Assembly (NCBI GenBank): GCA_902651635.1
Contig: CACRSC010000066.1
Span: 71,763 to 135,762 of the forward strand
Direction: 5' to 3'
Length of the DNA: 64,000 bases
DNA from: Mastigamoeba balamuthi
Lineage: Eukaryota; Evosea; Mastigamoebida; Mastigamoebidae
Below the pieces are notes generated by a model. That model saw nothing but the letters and a program-made list of their open reading frames with translations. It was not told the DNA's origin and ran no database searches. Shown piece after piece: positions 52,746 through 64,000 of this stretch; positions within the stretch are counted from its first letter, which is position 1; the number at the start of each line of letters is the position of its first letter. A program made the translations under genes and the position numbers.

Positions 52746-55700
52746 ATGCGCCTGCTCAGTGTGTTCTCGCTGCTGGCCCTCGCCCTCGCGTCGCCGGCGT
52801 GTGGCCAGGTGTGGGAGAACATCCCCGAGTGGCCCAGCACGCGTCTGGCCGACCTCGTGCCCGGCAGCGCCTCGGGTGCCCGCGGCCACGCTGTGCCCCT
52901 GCCCGACGCCCCCGTGCAGCTCTACGACGCTGGCACGACAGCGCCCGCGGGGGACGTGGACGGGGACGGCGCATTGGACGTGGTGGCAGGTGGCTGCGGG
53001 GCAGTGCACGTGGTGCTGGGCCCTGTGGGCGCCTCTGTCGCTCTGCCCCGCGCTGTCGCCGAGGGCCGCGCCCTCCGCATCGACGCCCCCCGCTGCCCCT
53101 GCGGCGCCACGGTGCGCTCCCTGCGTGCCCCTCGTGCTGCAGTAGACGCGCGGTGCTCTGCCTCTGTGTGCCGCCGCAGCTCTGCTGTGCTGCAGACGTC
53201 CTGCGCTGCGCCGCTGCTGTGCACTGCTGCCGCACTGCTCCTGTGTTGCTCTGTGCTGTGCTGCTGCTCTGCCGTGCTCCCTTCATGCTCTTCTTGCGTG
53301 TCTCTCTGTCTTTGTCACCACTTTTGCGGTCTCTTTGCGACTACACATCGACGCGGCGCTGCCCGAACGCACCTGCGACTGTACTCGGTGAAAGACCCTG
53401 GAACCTGACGCCCGCTGGCCCACAGGTGACGGTGGAGAGCGCGGGGGACGTCAACTGCGACGGGGTGGGCGACGTGGCTGTGGTGTGCGGGGCCAGCGAC
53501 GGCTCCTCTGCGGCCTACGTGCTGCTGGGCCGCAGGCGCCCCGCCCCCTGGCCCTCCTCCCTCGACGACCGCGGCCCCCGCGCCCTCGTCGTCGCCCTCG
53601 CCGGCCCCGTCGCCCGCGTGGCCGCCGTCGGCGACGTCAACGGCGACAACTGCACAGACGTCGCCGTCGCGCTGCGCCCCAGTGCTCGCAGCGTCCGCGT
53701 CGTCTACGGGAGCAACACCGCCCAGTGGCCCCCCGTCCTCGACCCCGAGCGCCTGGCGCCCTCCGAGGGCTTCGCGGTGCCCGGCGTCGCCACGTTCGCC
53801 GGCGTGGGCGACGTGGACGGCGACGCTGTCGGCGACGTTGTGTTCGGCGACCCCGAGCGCAAAGTCAGCGACAAAACGAGCGCTGGCGCTGCGTTCCTCG
53901 TCTTCGGGCGCCACGCGTTCCCCCGAGTGCTGAACACCGGCACCGCCGAGGGCGTCGTTGCCGTCGTCGGTGCTCGCGCTGGCGACGCTGTGGGGCATGC
54001 GGTGGGCGCAGCTGGCGACGTCGACGGTGACGGCCACGCGGACTTTGCTGTGTGCCTGCGCCCCAGCGGCGACCCCGCGCTCAGCCGCTACCTCCTCGTC
54101 TTCGGAGGCTCCAATGCCTCGTGGCCCCGCACAGCGGTGGCTGGTGCCGCAGAGGGGCTGCCGCGGTGGTCGCTGGTCGCTGCCCATGTGGCGCTGTTCG
54201 TGAACAGGGCCCCGTTTGTACCGCCGGTGGTCTCCGCGGGCCCCGCGGGCGACATCAACGGCGACGGCTTCGGCGACGTGGCGCTGTGCGCGCAGGATTC
54301 GAACCGCCCGATGGCCTGCGCTGTCGTGTTCGGCAGCAACTCGTCGTGGCCGCGCCACGTGAACACGAGCCACGAGGCCAACACCGTGCAGATCCTCGAC
54401 ATCCGCGCCCCCGCCTACTCGCGGACGCCCGGGAGGTACGCGGGACCGCTGGGCGACATCGACGGCGACGGCGTCGACGACCTGCTGCTGGGCGCCCCCG
54501 AGGCCGCTGGCCTCACGGAGAGCGTCAGCGTGGGGAGCAGCTTCGTCGTGCGGGGCCGCAACGCGTCGTCGCACTTCCCCAGCGTCCTGAAGCTCTCGGA
54601 GGACATCGAGCAAGAGGGCTGCGGCTACGTCCTGGCGGGGGGCAGCGACGCACCGATGGCGGGGGCCTCTGTGAGCGGCGTGGGCGACATGGACAACGAC
54701 ACCGTCGGCGACTTTGCTGTCGGCGCCCCCGGCGCGGGCCGCGTGTACCTCGACCTCGGGGCGACTGGCGTCAACAGCGAAGGCGCGGTCAGAGTGACGA
54801 TCGAGAGCGGGGAGGAGGGCGACCTGCTGGGGTGGTCGGTGTCGTCTGCGGGCGACGTCAACGGGGACCGCGTGCCCGACCTCATCGCGGGGGCGCCGGG
54901 TGCCGCCGGGGGCGCGGGGAGGGCGTACGTCGTGTTTGGCAGGAGCGGCGGCTGGGGCGCAGGCGTTGTGCTGCTGGTCTGGGAGCTGGACGGGACCAGC
55001 GGGTTCGCCATCGCTGGGGACGCGGGCGCCGGGGGCCTGGGCTTCGCGGTGAGCGCCGCCGGGGACGTCAACGGCGACGGCATCGACGACGTGCTGGTGG
55101 GGGCCGTGCAGACGCGGCTGCCGCTGTCCGCGAGCGACGTGATGGCCTCAAGCCGGAGGCCGCTGCGGATCACCGGGGCCCGCGGCTACGTGCTGCTGGG
55201 GCGCAGGCAGTGGCCCCGCAGCGTCTCGGTGACTTCGCTCGACGGCACCGACGGCTTCGCTGTCGACGACTTTCTGTCGGGGCCTTCGGAGGCGTCGTCT
55301 GTGGCGCTGAGCGGCGTTTGCGACGTCAACGGCGACCGCTTCGCCGACGTGGCCGTGGGGTCCGTGTCCCTGGGCGACGGGGCCAGCTGGACTGTGCACG
55401 TTGTGTTCGGGCAGCACTTGTGGAACGCCTCGCTCAGCGCCCGCTCCAGCGGCTTCACCGTTACGGACCTCGCGCGCACCGATTCGATGCCGGGCATCAG
55501 CGTGGCGGGCGTCGGCGACGTCAACGGCGACGACTTCGGCGACCTCGCGATAGGCACCACGAGCGGCGGCGTCCGCGTGCTCCTCGGCCACGCAGGCGCG
55601 TGGCCCTCGGCCGGCAGCCCCGCGCGCATCGGCGACACTGCGACGCTGTCGCTGGGCGGCGTGCGCCAGGTGGCCTCTGCCGACGTCAACGGCGACGGCC

Positions 55701-56812
55701 TCTCGGACGTCGTGTGCCTCTGCACCGCCACGCCCTCGCGGCCCGCGCGCGTCGTGGTGGTGTTCGGGCGCATGTGGCTGGAAGACGTCTCCGAGAGCGA
55801 AGCCACGGCGGGCGTCAGGGGCTTCGCGGTCTCAGGCGACGGCGTGATGCGCCTGCAGGGCTCCGTGTCGTCCGCGGGCGACCGTGACGGCGACGGCGTC
55901 GAGGACCTCGTCGTCGGTACCGTCGAGCTCAGGAACGGCACCGGCAGGGCGTGGGTGCTCTACGGCTCGCGTGGGCCCCGTCTGGCCGTCCCGGACGCAC
56001 CGGGCTGCTGCGACGCCTTCGCAGGCGTCCCCTACTCCTTTGCGCTCGCGGGCGTCTGTACGCAGGACCGCGAGGCCTCGTTCGCCCTGAATGCCACCGC
56101 TGTGAGAGACGACTTCACGCCCTACAGCAGCCACTGGCTGAGCTTCGACAGCGCGACGGCGACGCTCTCGGGGGTGCCGCCGCACACGGGGTACGCGATG
56201 GTGGTGGTCAGCTGCACCAACGCGCGTGGAGTGCGGAGCAGACAGGCCTTCTTCATCCGGGTGACGAGCAACATGGAGGTGAGCATCGGGGACAACAACC
56301 GGACGATCTCCTTCGGCGGCGAGAAGAGCGGCGAGACGCGGCTCTCGCCCATCGTCGTCAGCAGCCCTGGCAGCAGAGTGCAGGTCAGCATCTCAGCGGA
56401 CACAGAGTCTCTGCAGTCCAGGGAGCACAGCGACGACGTGGTAGTGTCTCACAGAGATGTCACGTGGACTGCCACCGGCACGGTGGCCGGCGTCAACAGG
56501 GTGCTGTCGCGGCTCGTCTTCGGGCACTACTGGACGCAGGACGCAATCGAATTCACGCTGCGAGCGGAGGACGACCTCGGCGGCAGCTGTAGGAAGTACT
56601 GGAGCGCCACGAGGGACGCCAGGGACCGCGACGACCCGAGCTCTGTGTACTACTACTACAACTTCCTCGTCATCGGGCTGCCCGTCATCGGAGGAGCTGG
56701 CATCGTCATGCTGTTCGCCAGACCCCTGGTGTCCTGCATCAAGAGGCTCTTGCACAGGCCCCCTCCGACAGTCCCGGTCTTCGCAGACGATGTGAACATG
56801 ACAGAGATTTGA
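52746..56812 (+). CDS. FG-GAP (integrin-alpha-like) repeat receptor with a cadherin-like domain
   Basis: Exons 52746-53111 and 53426-56812 (314-nt GTGCGC...CACAG intron, phase 0), 1,250 residues. Signal peptide (1-20) ending ACG. The ectodomain carries 14 calcium-loop motifs of the DxDGDG / DVNGDG type with following (D/V)-x-(A/V)-hydrophobic strands, enough for two seven-bladed propellers. A dystroglycan-type cadherin-like (CADG) stretch follows (FDSATATLSGVPP), then about 150 residues, one TM helix (FLVIGLPVIGGAGIVMLF) and a 35-residue tail with RPPPTVP. It is likely a calcium-binding adhesion or ligand receptor. No KxGFFKR motif as in true integrin alpha. Confidence 0.88.
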
Positions 56813-58121
56813 GAGGAAGCGACGAGTGCTAACAACGAGAGGCCGTACTATACCGGATAGCTCATCTGCGCGAAAAGCAAAACAACGAGGCTGGTGTCCT
56901 GTACAATGGGAACGAACTCTTCACTGTCGAAAGAAGGTTTTTGTGTGAACCCACCTAGCTCCCTCTCAACCCCCTCAGCACATTTGTGAGTGAAGTGTAC
57001 ATTTCTCACAAAGCATTTCTTCATACTTGATACCACAGCACGATGACAATGTGCCCCAGTGGGCAGAGAGAGCAGGTCCACGCAATTCAGATGGATCCGT
57101 AGGTGCAACAGGAGCCTCAACGTATCATGCTCAGCTCAAGGAGAATGCCAGACTCATGGGGCGGAGAGACTGCGTGAATTGCTGGTCTCCCTGCAGAGCC
57201 CGCAGTGGTCCCCGAGGTGGGCGCGAGCATGCCGGGGATCCCCCACCAAAGTAGGTGCAGTGATGGCCATGTCCCACACGCAAATACTCAAAGAACGGGG
57301 TCTTTCTTCCACACCAGCCACCCGTGCTCATTTTCTTGTTGGAGCTTGCGCAGTGGTTTGACGACAAAGAGATTGTGCCTGCAGACTCCCTCCAGACCCG
57401 TGTGAGCAAGGTGATCAGCTGGATGACGCTCTTGGAACATCGGGAGTGTTGATCGTGCTACAGCTCCTCAAGCAGTCTTCTCAAACACACACCCCAGTAC
57501 AGGACAGGGCGGCAATAAACACAGACAAAGGGCGCACAAGTTTCGTAGGTCTGATAAATGGTACACAGACTGCGTCTCTGTTGACAGTCTCCATGCCACT
57601 GGTCCCCGGCACCACTCTGCTCACTCGTCGCTGCCGCTGCTCCCGCGGTCCCCATCCCAAGTTCACGACGACGGGCGCTCAGCGTCTCTCCTCCTCCAAT
57701 GTGCTAATGCGCTGTGCTCGTCGAGAGTCACATTGCTGTTTCCTATCAACCATCTGAGCAGTGCTGGCCGATCCCCACGCCGCGTGCGATGGCGGCAGTG
57801 ACGTCGCCACGGGTCCCGCGTGTGACCGTGTGGCCCTCCAGCCAGCGTTCGCGTCGTGCTCCGGGACTCGGCCAGCCGCTGAGAGCTGTAGACCACTAGG
57901 GCAGAGGCACTGCAGCGCCAGCGTTTTCCGGCGAGTCGAGAGCACCAGGGTGCCGCTTGAGAGCGACGATGCTGCCCCCCACCTGCAGTGATTCCGTCCG
58001 TGCAGTGTGCTTCTCGGTAGATGGTCGATGCTGCCTATTTGTCGATCTCGCCCAGCGGGACTGCTGAGTGCGCGGCGGAGCGTCGGCAGCTCCTTGGCCT
58101 GGCAACAACGCCCCGCGTCCT
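56813..58121. other. Intergenic region
   Basis: No gene supported. Several short open frames lack domains. Confidence 0.5.
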
Positions 58122-59689
58122 ATGACAGACACGCCCTGCGCGACCCTCAGCGCAGATAGCGTTGACACAAGTGACGATGACGACGATGACGAGGGGCCAC
58201 GACCAGAGGGTTGCGCTGAAGGTGGCGAGGAGTAAGTGCCTGTGCACGGGGCGTGGTGCGAGAGCCGTGGCACAGCAAAATGTCCGCGGTCGCTGCAGCG
58301 GCAGAACAGCTCTGACAACGTTGGCGCCAACTACGGCAGCGACGATGGACACAAAGCACGGGATACAAGCGACGGAAAGCCTCGCAGCACCGCTGCTCCG
58401 GAGAACGCGGCGACGTGAGGAACGGCACAGCCCTCACAGGGCCAGCGCAGCGACGATGAGGACCGGGGACCCGATCGATGACGATGAACTGTATCAACTG
58501 CTCTTGCAGCTCCTCTCTGAGCTCCCATTCTTGCAGGCACTCTGCCGACACAATGATGGCCAGCCGGTGTGTGTGCCACGCCACCAGTGGGCCAACACCG
58601 CAACGCAAGCACACAGCCCGCAGGCGCGACACAGCACAGCCAGCACAGGAGCAACGGCAAACACAAGAGCGCCTGCAGATAAGAGAGGGCGACGTGCGAG
58701 CAGCACCCAGACGGGCAGACCCCGAGGAGAAGAAGAGAGCGAGAGAGGAACAAACTCACAGCCAGTCACCACCCATTAAATTCATGGCGCAGCACACAAC
58801 CCCTCCCCCCAGACACAACGGACCACTGTACAATTGCCAAATGGAACAAAAGCACAGCAAAAAACAACCACAACAACACTCATACACAGCATAACAACAG
58901 AGAGCACAACAACACGACCTGAGAAGGAGATTCGGCAAACGCAGCACAGGAAGAACACCACCCGGGGAAATTACAACTCGAGAAACCCCCCGATTAAAAC
59001 CACATGAATGCACAGCACAGCACAGCACGGGAGAGCCCCAAAAGAAGCCAGAAGATGAAACGATAGAGCGGAATGGTCTGCCAATCTGCTGCTCGACGGT
59101 GCCCCCACCTATCTGCCGGTGCCCTTGCGCTCACCTGCCCCAGCCCAGCTCTGTTGTGCGCGCACCTGCTGCCCATGCACCCGCGCTGCTGGTGCGTGCC
59201 CTGGGTGCTCGACTCCCACGATGACGGGCTCCAGCCTCTCGGGGCTGACCGACGACACGGCCCTGCGAGTCCACAGAGTCCTGCTTCCCTGCACGCACTC
59301 TGTGAGAACGTGGGACGACAGGGAGAACACACCTTGAGATCAGAGAGGCAGCGCCTTGTACGCGTTTCCTCTTCCTGCCTGATTCTTGCTTCCTTCTGCT
59401 GCGCTTGGATCCTGTGACGAGGTTCTCCTGCGGCCCGCACTTGGCGCCTCCTGCTGCTGAGGTTCGCCTGTGCCGAGCCCGCCTGCTTCAGCTCCTCGTG
59501 CCTGCTGCTTGCCGTCGCCTGCTCTCTTGCGGCCTCCATCTCCCAGTCGCACGTGTACTCGAAGAGATAGAGGCGTGCAGGCCACAAGCCATCACCGCCA
59601 GCACGAGGGGCTCCGAGCCACGACCACGCGCCGCGCTGCTTCCGCATCGCCAGAGAGGCAAAACCGCCCTGCGGCCGCCTGCGATGCTG
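58122..59689. other. Region with exon-like scraps, no gene model
   Basis: An ATG at 58122 opens a short Asp/Glu-rich frame that reaches GAGGA/GTAAGT at 58231, a very good splice donor. Around 58470-58540 a frame with an acidic/Leu-rich helix (DDDELYQLLLQLLSELPF) ends in CTTGCAG. These could be exons of a small gene or relics; phases could not be reconciled. 58780-58960 is rich in CAACA. Confidence 0.3.
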
Positions 59690-60070
59690 CCTGCCTCTTG
59701 CACGTCCACTGCACCCGACACCAACAAGGAGATGCCCAGCGCGACAGAGCAACAGAAGGGGCAGTGGCAGCAGTGCTGTGCACCCTGTCGGTGTCCTGCT
59801 CGTCCTCTGCTCTCTGGCAGCCGTCGCGACGCCCTGTTGGCACGAGGCGCAGCCCGATGAGGCCACGCGCTTCCCGAGGGGTGTAGCGAGCTGCGCGGGG
59901 CATCGTGCCCATCGTGGCCGGGGAGAAGGCCAGGCATGTGCTGTGCCTCTTCCAGGGGACAGACCTCGAGTGCATCAACTGCAGCTGGGTGCTGGGGTCT
60001 GCCAACTCGTGGGCCTGTGTGGACAGGACGCAGCACTGTGTCGATGATCGTGTTTGTCGGCGAGGATGGC
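59690..60070 (+). pseudogene. Broken copy of the HxWP-repeat membrane protein gene
   Basis: Parallels 39690-40110: CAGTGGCAGCAGTGCTGTGCACCC, the TM-coding CTCGTCCTCTGCTCTCTGGC, then GACCTCGAGTGCATCAACTGC and GCCAACTCGTGGGCCTGTGT. Deletions and frameshifts split it into several frames, and the Gln/HxWP repeats are reduced to AGCGCGACAGAGCAACAG. No intact product. Confidence 0.75.
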
Positions 60071-60129
60071 GAGCCATTCGCGTACTCGACTCGATATTCA
60101 GGGACCCTGGCATGATCTGCTGATCGCGT

Positions 60130-60850
60130 GACTAAGTGCGCAGAGGTCTGCGATACGCGAAGGGAACTGCACGCCGCAGCTGCCGAACAGCACAAACACG
60201 GCCCCGCTCGACGTGCTGCTGATGGACCACGCCAGCGACGACACTGCAAGGTCCGTGAGGCTGTCCACCGTTGGCATCGTCCGTGCAACCGGTGGGGTGC
60301 CCAAATAACTCCTTGATGAACTCGGAGTGGACTTGGAAGCCAACGGGCATGTTGTATAACAGCAGGCTCAGGCAGTCGATGCTCTCGAGCGACATGGCGA
60401 ACAGCGGCCACGGCCCACGCGAGCCATACAGAACGAGCGTCCTGCCCAGCTTGTGCATCAGCTGCACATCGCGGCCGAGCACCGACGAGATGACGAGGTT
60501 CGAGGCCATCGCTGTTGGAGTCGCCTGCGCAGCTGGCGTGCAGCAGGTTCTCCCTCTGCCGCGCGCACAGAGCGAAGCCATTGGTGTCGTTGAGGTCGCG
60601 AAAAGTGGGGGGCAACGGGTCACGCGTCGCTGGTGTTGCCAAAGATAACGTAGGCCCGCCCTGTGAGCGAATCGCTCGTGCTGACGGCCACGAAGAGGTC
60701 CTCGACACGTCATCCTTGAAGAAGCCCTCGCTGACCGAGAGCTGCATGTACGTGCCACGCTTGTCGGTCCACACAATGCCGGTGCCGCCCGCGGGGAGGC
60801 GCAGAGCTCCTGACGACGGGCACCCAGGCCCCGCGTGGCCGTAGAACACC
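60130..60850 (-). pseudogene. Decayed FG-GAP receptor gene
   Basis: Minus-strand frames, shifted against each other, encode pieces typical of FG-GAP blades: SVSEGFFKDDV, then (another frame) EDLFVAVSTSDSLTGRAYVI, then FRDLNDTNGFAL, AGDSNSDGLE, LVLYGSRGPWP and DSLTDLAVSSL...GAVFVLFGS. At least three frame changes are needed to read through. It is not a close copy of the intact gene at 52746, so a different family member once existed here. Confidence 0.7.
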
Positions 60851-60899
60851 TGTACCCACCAGTGCAGGCAATTGGCCCGCTTGAAGATGGCCGTGCGGG

Positions 60900-61710
60900 C
60901 ACCCTGCAGTTGCAGCTACGGTCGCAGTTGTGCGATGGTGGCCACGTCGGCAGCACTGGCAGCCCAGACCTTGGCCTGCTCGGCAGCAGCTGCAGCAGAA
61001 GCAAGCTTTGCCTGAGCAGCCTTCGCGACCCGCAGCTTGAAGAGAGCATCTGGGTCGTCCAGGCCGTTGATCATTCCCTTCTCCCTCGCCTCCTCCTCAG
61101 GTCGCTGGCACAGCTGCTCCACTGCTCACGGGCAGGTCGAACAGCGAGCCTCCTCCTGTGACCGTGTCTTTGCCACCTCCTGGGCCTCCCACTGCCTTTG
61201 CTGCTCCTCCAGCCCCGCAGCTCCTCCTCTGCACACTTCCTCGACATCGACCTCCCTCTGCTGCTCGACTGCCTTCTGCTGCCCTCCTCCTCGGTGGCGA
61301 TCTTGTGTCCACCTGTCGGTAGGGCAGCTCCTGCGCCATCTCATGCATCGCCCCATCTGCTCCTCGAACTTGAACATGGGCCGTGCGCTGCCGTTGCAGC
61401 AGCCAGTCGGGCATCAGCGCACAGGCCACAGAGCAGACAGACATCCACCATTCTCTTCAGCGCATGCCTGTTGCTGCCGGACTTGGCCTCTGGCCACTCG
61501 TGCGAGCGCTGTGGCTTTTCTCTTCGGTGGCATCTTCCCCGGCTTCTCGGTGTTGGCGCTGAGCTGCATGGGGTCCTGCTTGCCTGGCCACAGCCACGAT
61601 GTGTGCCCTGACAACACAGCGATGCGGCCCTCCATCAACACGATCATTACGACGACGTGCTTGTACACCATCTGCTCGTGCTGCAGCCCTTGCACACAAA
61701 GCCCTCCCAC
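60900..61710 (-). pseudogene. Fragmented coiled-coil-like coding remnants
   Basis: Three successive minus-strand frames are rich in Ala, Glu, Gln, Lys and Arg: ALFKLRVAKAAQAKLAS near 60990, LEEQQRQWEAQEVAK near 61190, and KMPPKRKATALARVARGQ near 61520. They might be exons of a coiled-coil protein or relics of one. No start, stop and splice set could be assembled. Confidence 0.3.
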
Positions 61711-62073
61711 GTAGTCTCGACCTCCTTGGACGACACCCTGGGCACTTTGTGACTTCCAGCGCCGGCCTCCCGGTCACACCGACTCTCGGCCGAGCACCCG
61801 CAGATCTCCCTGAACTGCTCCACGAGGAAGATGGCTCCTTCGCGGCCTTGATGCGGACATCTCCTCCATCACGGTTTTCGTGGACTATTGATGACGGTGC
61901 CACGTCAGGGAGGTCTCAGAGAGACGCAGAGGGCAGAGGACCAGCTCACCCGAAGACTTTCAAACTATGTAGAGTGTTCGTCTGGCAGTTGCTGCCTCTG
62001 TGCAGCACGGAGATGTGGACCACCGCGTCGCTGTTGCCTGGCGACACAGTGCACTCGTCCTTTTGCCCGCTGC

Positions 62074-62110
62074 GCTTGGCGCCTGCTGTCGAGGTTCGCC
62101 TGCGCTCCAG
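62074..62110. repeat. 37-bp dispersed repeat, copy 1
   Basis: Begins GCTTGGCGCCTGCTGT and continues GAGGTTCGCCTGCGCTCCAG. Near-identical at 62947-62983 and more diverged near 59439-59475. The minus strand reads a charged segment (AQANLDSRRQ), so it may be a relic of a repeated coding motif. Confidence 0.7.
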
Positions 62111-62946
62111 GCCCGTAGACTGCTCCGATCCTCTCGCAACTCGCACTCGATGCACTTGAGGGCCCGTCCTCATCTGGCTGGCGCTCTTGTCCCTTTCCCC
62201 CACTCCTCTTCACGACTGACACGATGCCCTGCGCTGAGTTGGCCTCCGTGTGAGCTTGGGTGGCAGGTGGGTGGTTTGACATACGAAATGCCACGCAAAC
62301 AGCCTGTGAAACTGTGATGCTGCAGCCTCTGCGGCACGACGGTCTACTGGCCTGCTTCTAATGCTGAAAGTCTCGGCTCTGTTTCACATGCCGCTCTGGC
62401 CCGTGGACATGTTGACACAACTCAACTCCAACTCCATCATCTCCGTCTCCTCTCCTTGGACGACGCCACAGGCAGTTCGTGGCCCTCTGTCCACAACTCC
62501 TTGTTCTCCTGAAACCTCGACAACGAGCCGCGCCTTTGTACATCTCGCAGAGCTGCTCGTGGGGTGAGTTGGTGCACCACAGTTGGCCCTGGAAAGACGC
62601 ACCTTGGTTGACAAACACGGTGTCGCCCAATAGCTGACAGGGCTTGTCCTCCCACCCTTCCACATGCCTGCGGTCGCCCTGTCACTGTCGTTCTCTGTGT
62701 CCAGCTCGTAGTGGGGCGATAATCTCCACATGCGGTGGGCCCTGGGTCGCGTTTCTCGTCCCCAGGAACAGCACGCTGTTGGGCGCGGCAGCGCCCACAG
62801 CACCCCACCGCAGGCCCTCGACGATGACGGAGGCGGGGCCGACACACGTTAAGCACCTGGTCTGCATCTCTCCTTGACTGCGTGTGCCCCCAGTTCGAAA
62901 GCGTGATACTTCTGCGCGTCGTCAGTTGCCGCCGAAGGGCTGATGT

Positions 62947-62983
62947 GCTTGGCGCCTGCTGTTGAGGTTCGCCTGCGCTCCAG
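62947..62983. repeat. 37-bp dispersed repeat, copy 2
   Basis: Differs from 62074-62110 at one base (T for C in the middle). Flanks are not alike. Confidence 0.7.
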
Positions 62984-63588
62984 CCTCGTTGTCTGCACTT
63001 CCTGCACAGCGGCTTGTTGAGCGTCCTCCACGACGCCCGGGGAGCTCTGCTGATCTCGCACTCCGGCCTCCCGCACAACTGGTCGACTCGGACGACAACG
63101 CCTGGCCTCGACGCCACCCACGCCCTTGCAAGTTGGTCTTGCGGCACTCCTGAACATCACAGCACGCGCTACACCTCGTGAGGATTCGGCCACAGTGCAA
63201 GTTTGGTGACCACATACGCTGCCAAATTGAATGGCGAGAACAATCGGAGAGCCGCCGATCTGTCGGCAGTGCAGTGTTGCGACGTGTGTTGTACTGGAGC
63301 TCCCGACGTGGACTGGGACGCCTGCGCCTGCTGCGCCCTCGCGATCCTGTGCAAGGCCCACACTTTTGTTACAACTCCCTCAGAGGGAACGGCGTCCAGA
63401 TGGGCTTACTTGCGAACGTGGTCAGAGACAGCTTCCGTCTTGTTCGGCCTCGTGGAAGTACGGACGCACTCTGCCAGTCTGCGCTGCTTGCTGCTTCATG
63501 GCGACCTTGTGCACATCTGCTTCGTATCAGGTTGCAATCAACTGTGTGTAGGACGCACAGTGATTGCTGCTAAGCTCCAGGCGAGGCT

Positions 63589-63716
63589 GGTGACCGACCC
63601 ACGTTTCCTTGCATTGATCAGTCCGCCACCAGAGTACGGCGTCTGTCCGAGCGGTGACCGACCCACGTTTCCTTGCATTGATTAGCCCACCACCAGCGTA
63701 CAGCGCCTGTCTGAGA
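63589..63716. repeat. 64-bp tandem duplication
   Basis: GGTGACCGACCCACGTTTCC starts copies at 63589 and 63653. Both continue through CTTGCATTGAT(C/T)AG and CCACCAG, with few differences, so the duplication is recent. Confidence 0.85.
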
Positions 63717-63902
63717 TGGGGAACTCGGTCACAGTTCAGGCACCACTTCCAGGGCATTCTGTTCTGTTGCCTGACACTGCCGCCGACTGCACACAACAAA
63801 GTGGGCCAAACGTCAGCTGCCTGGTGTGCACGATGGATCACACGCACGTCTGTCCATTGGCGCCGACTTGGTTGTCCTCGATCACGACAGCCTCGCACCT
63901 AC

Positions 63903-64000
63903 TTTGTTTTCCTTTTCTTTCTTTCTTTTTTCTGTTTTTTTTTGTTTTTCTGTTTTTTTCTGTTTTTTTGTTTTTTGTTTTTTTTTTGTTTTTTTGTTTT
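63903..64000. repeat. T-rich low-complexity end
   Basis: Almost pure T interrupted by C and G to the end of the window. Either a genomic low-complexity tract or assembly noise at a contig end. Confidence 0.8.

Larger units (their letters stand above)
61711..63588. other. Degenerate region with short repeats and broken frames
   Basis: Minus-strand frames near 62360-62660 (LLGDTVFVNQGASFQGQLWC) look protein-like but break after about 50 residues and continue in another frame. Contains the repeat pair at 62074-62110 and 62947-62983. No gene supported. Confidence 0.4.

Noticed and set aside
63903-64000. Poly(A) tail of a retrotransposed gene (T-rich on plus strand)
   Set aside because: Irregular T runs with C and G, and no adjacent intronless gene copy; could be simple low-complexity sequence.

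Overview
The window is nuclear DNA of a GC-rich, intron-bearing unicellular eukaryote. I cannot name the species. The evidence is two eukaryotic tRNA-Ala genes, short spliceosomal introns (mostly 47-230 nt, GT-AG with some GC-AG), TATA-like boxes, AATAAA signals, and eukaryotic families: receptor-type cyclic-nucleotide phosphodiesterase, PH-RasGEF, KCTD/BTB, C2, FG-GAP integrin-like receptor, a 7TM protein and a Crinkler/RHS-like NTPase. Introns and some spacers are poorer in GC than exons. The gene set would suit an amoebozoan-like protist, but that is inference. There are two long N gaps (532-825 and 26416-26988) and two single-N joins (22863 and 37753) that are assembly scars.

Layout. 1-5.4 kb: a probable piggyBac-like transposase tail, a dispersed repeat, a Cache-type receptor cut by a gap, and sparse DNA. 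5.5-29.6 kb: seven plus-strand copies of a two-exon gene for a 121-aa secreted, 14-cysteine protein. Two copies lie left and five lie right of one giant minus-strand gene (7588-23068). That gene encodes a type I membrane protein built of at least eight nearly identical 417/418-residue modules, disintegrin-like cysteine repeats, a long ectodomain, one TM helix and a tiny tail. 30-38 kb: a KCTD-like protein, a basic/acidic small protein, a single C2-domain protein and a PH-RasGEF protein. 38.5-40.3 kb: a membrane protein with tandem His-x-Trp-Pro repeats. 40.3-45.7 kb: an AT-rich island between two identical tRNA-Ala(CGC) genes, holding a five-exon NTPase-nuclease gene of the CRN/RHS type. 45.9-56.8 kb: a receptor phosphodiesterase, a 7TM protein and an FG-GAP receptor. 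57-64 kb: gene relics, including broken copies of the 38.5-kb membrane protein and of an FG-GAP receptor, repeats, and a T-rich end.

How it fits together. The window is rich in surface and signalling proteins: modular adhesion-type ectodomains, a 7TM protein, a cAMP/cGMP-degrading receptor and a Ras activator. The secreted cysteine-rich family probably forms a co-regulated set. Five of seven copies share a 15-bp palindrome (TGYMACTWAGTTRCA type) 10-16 bp upstream of a TATA-like box, and several have CAA-rich leaders. Exon limits were deduced by reading-frame continuity and splice consensus from sequence alone; no transcript evidence was available.
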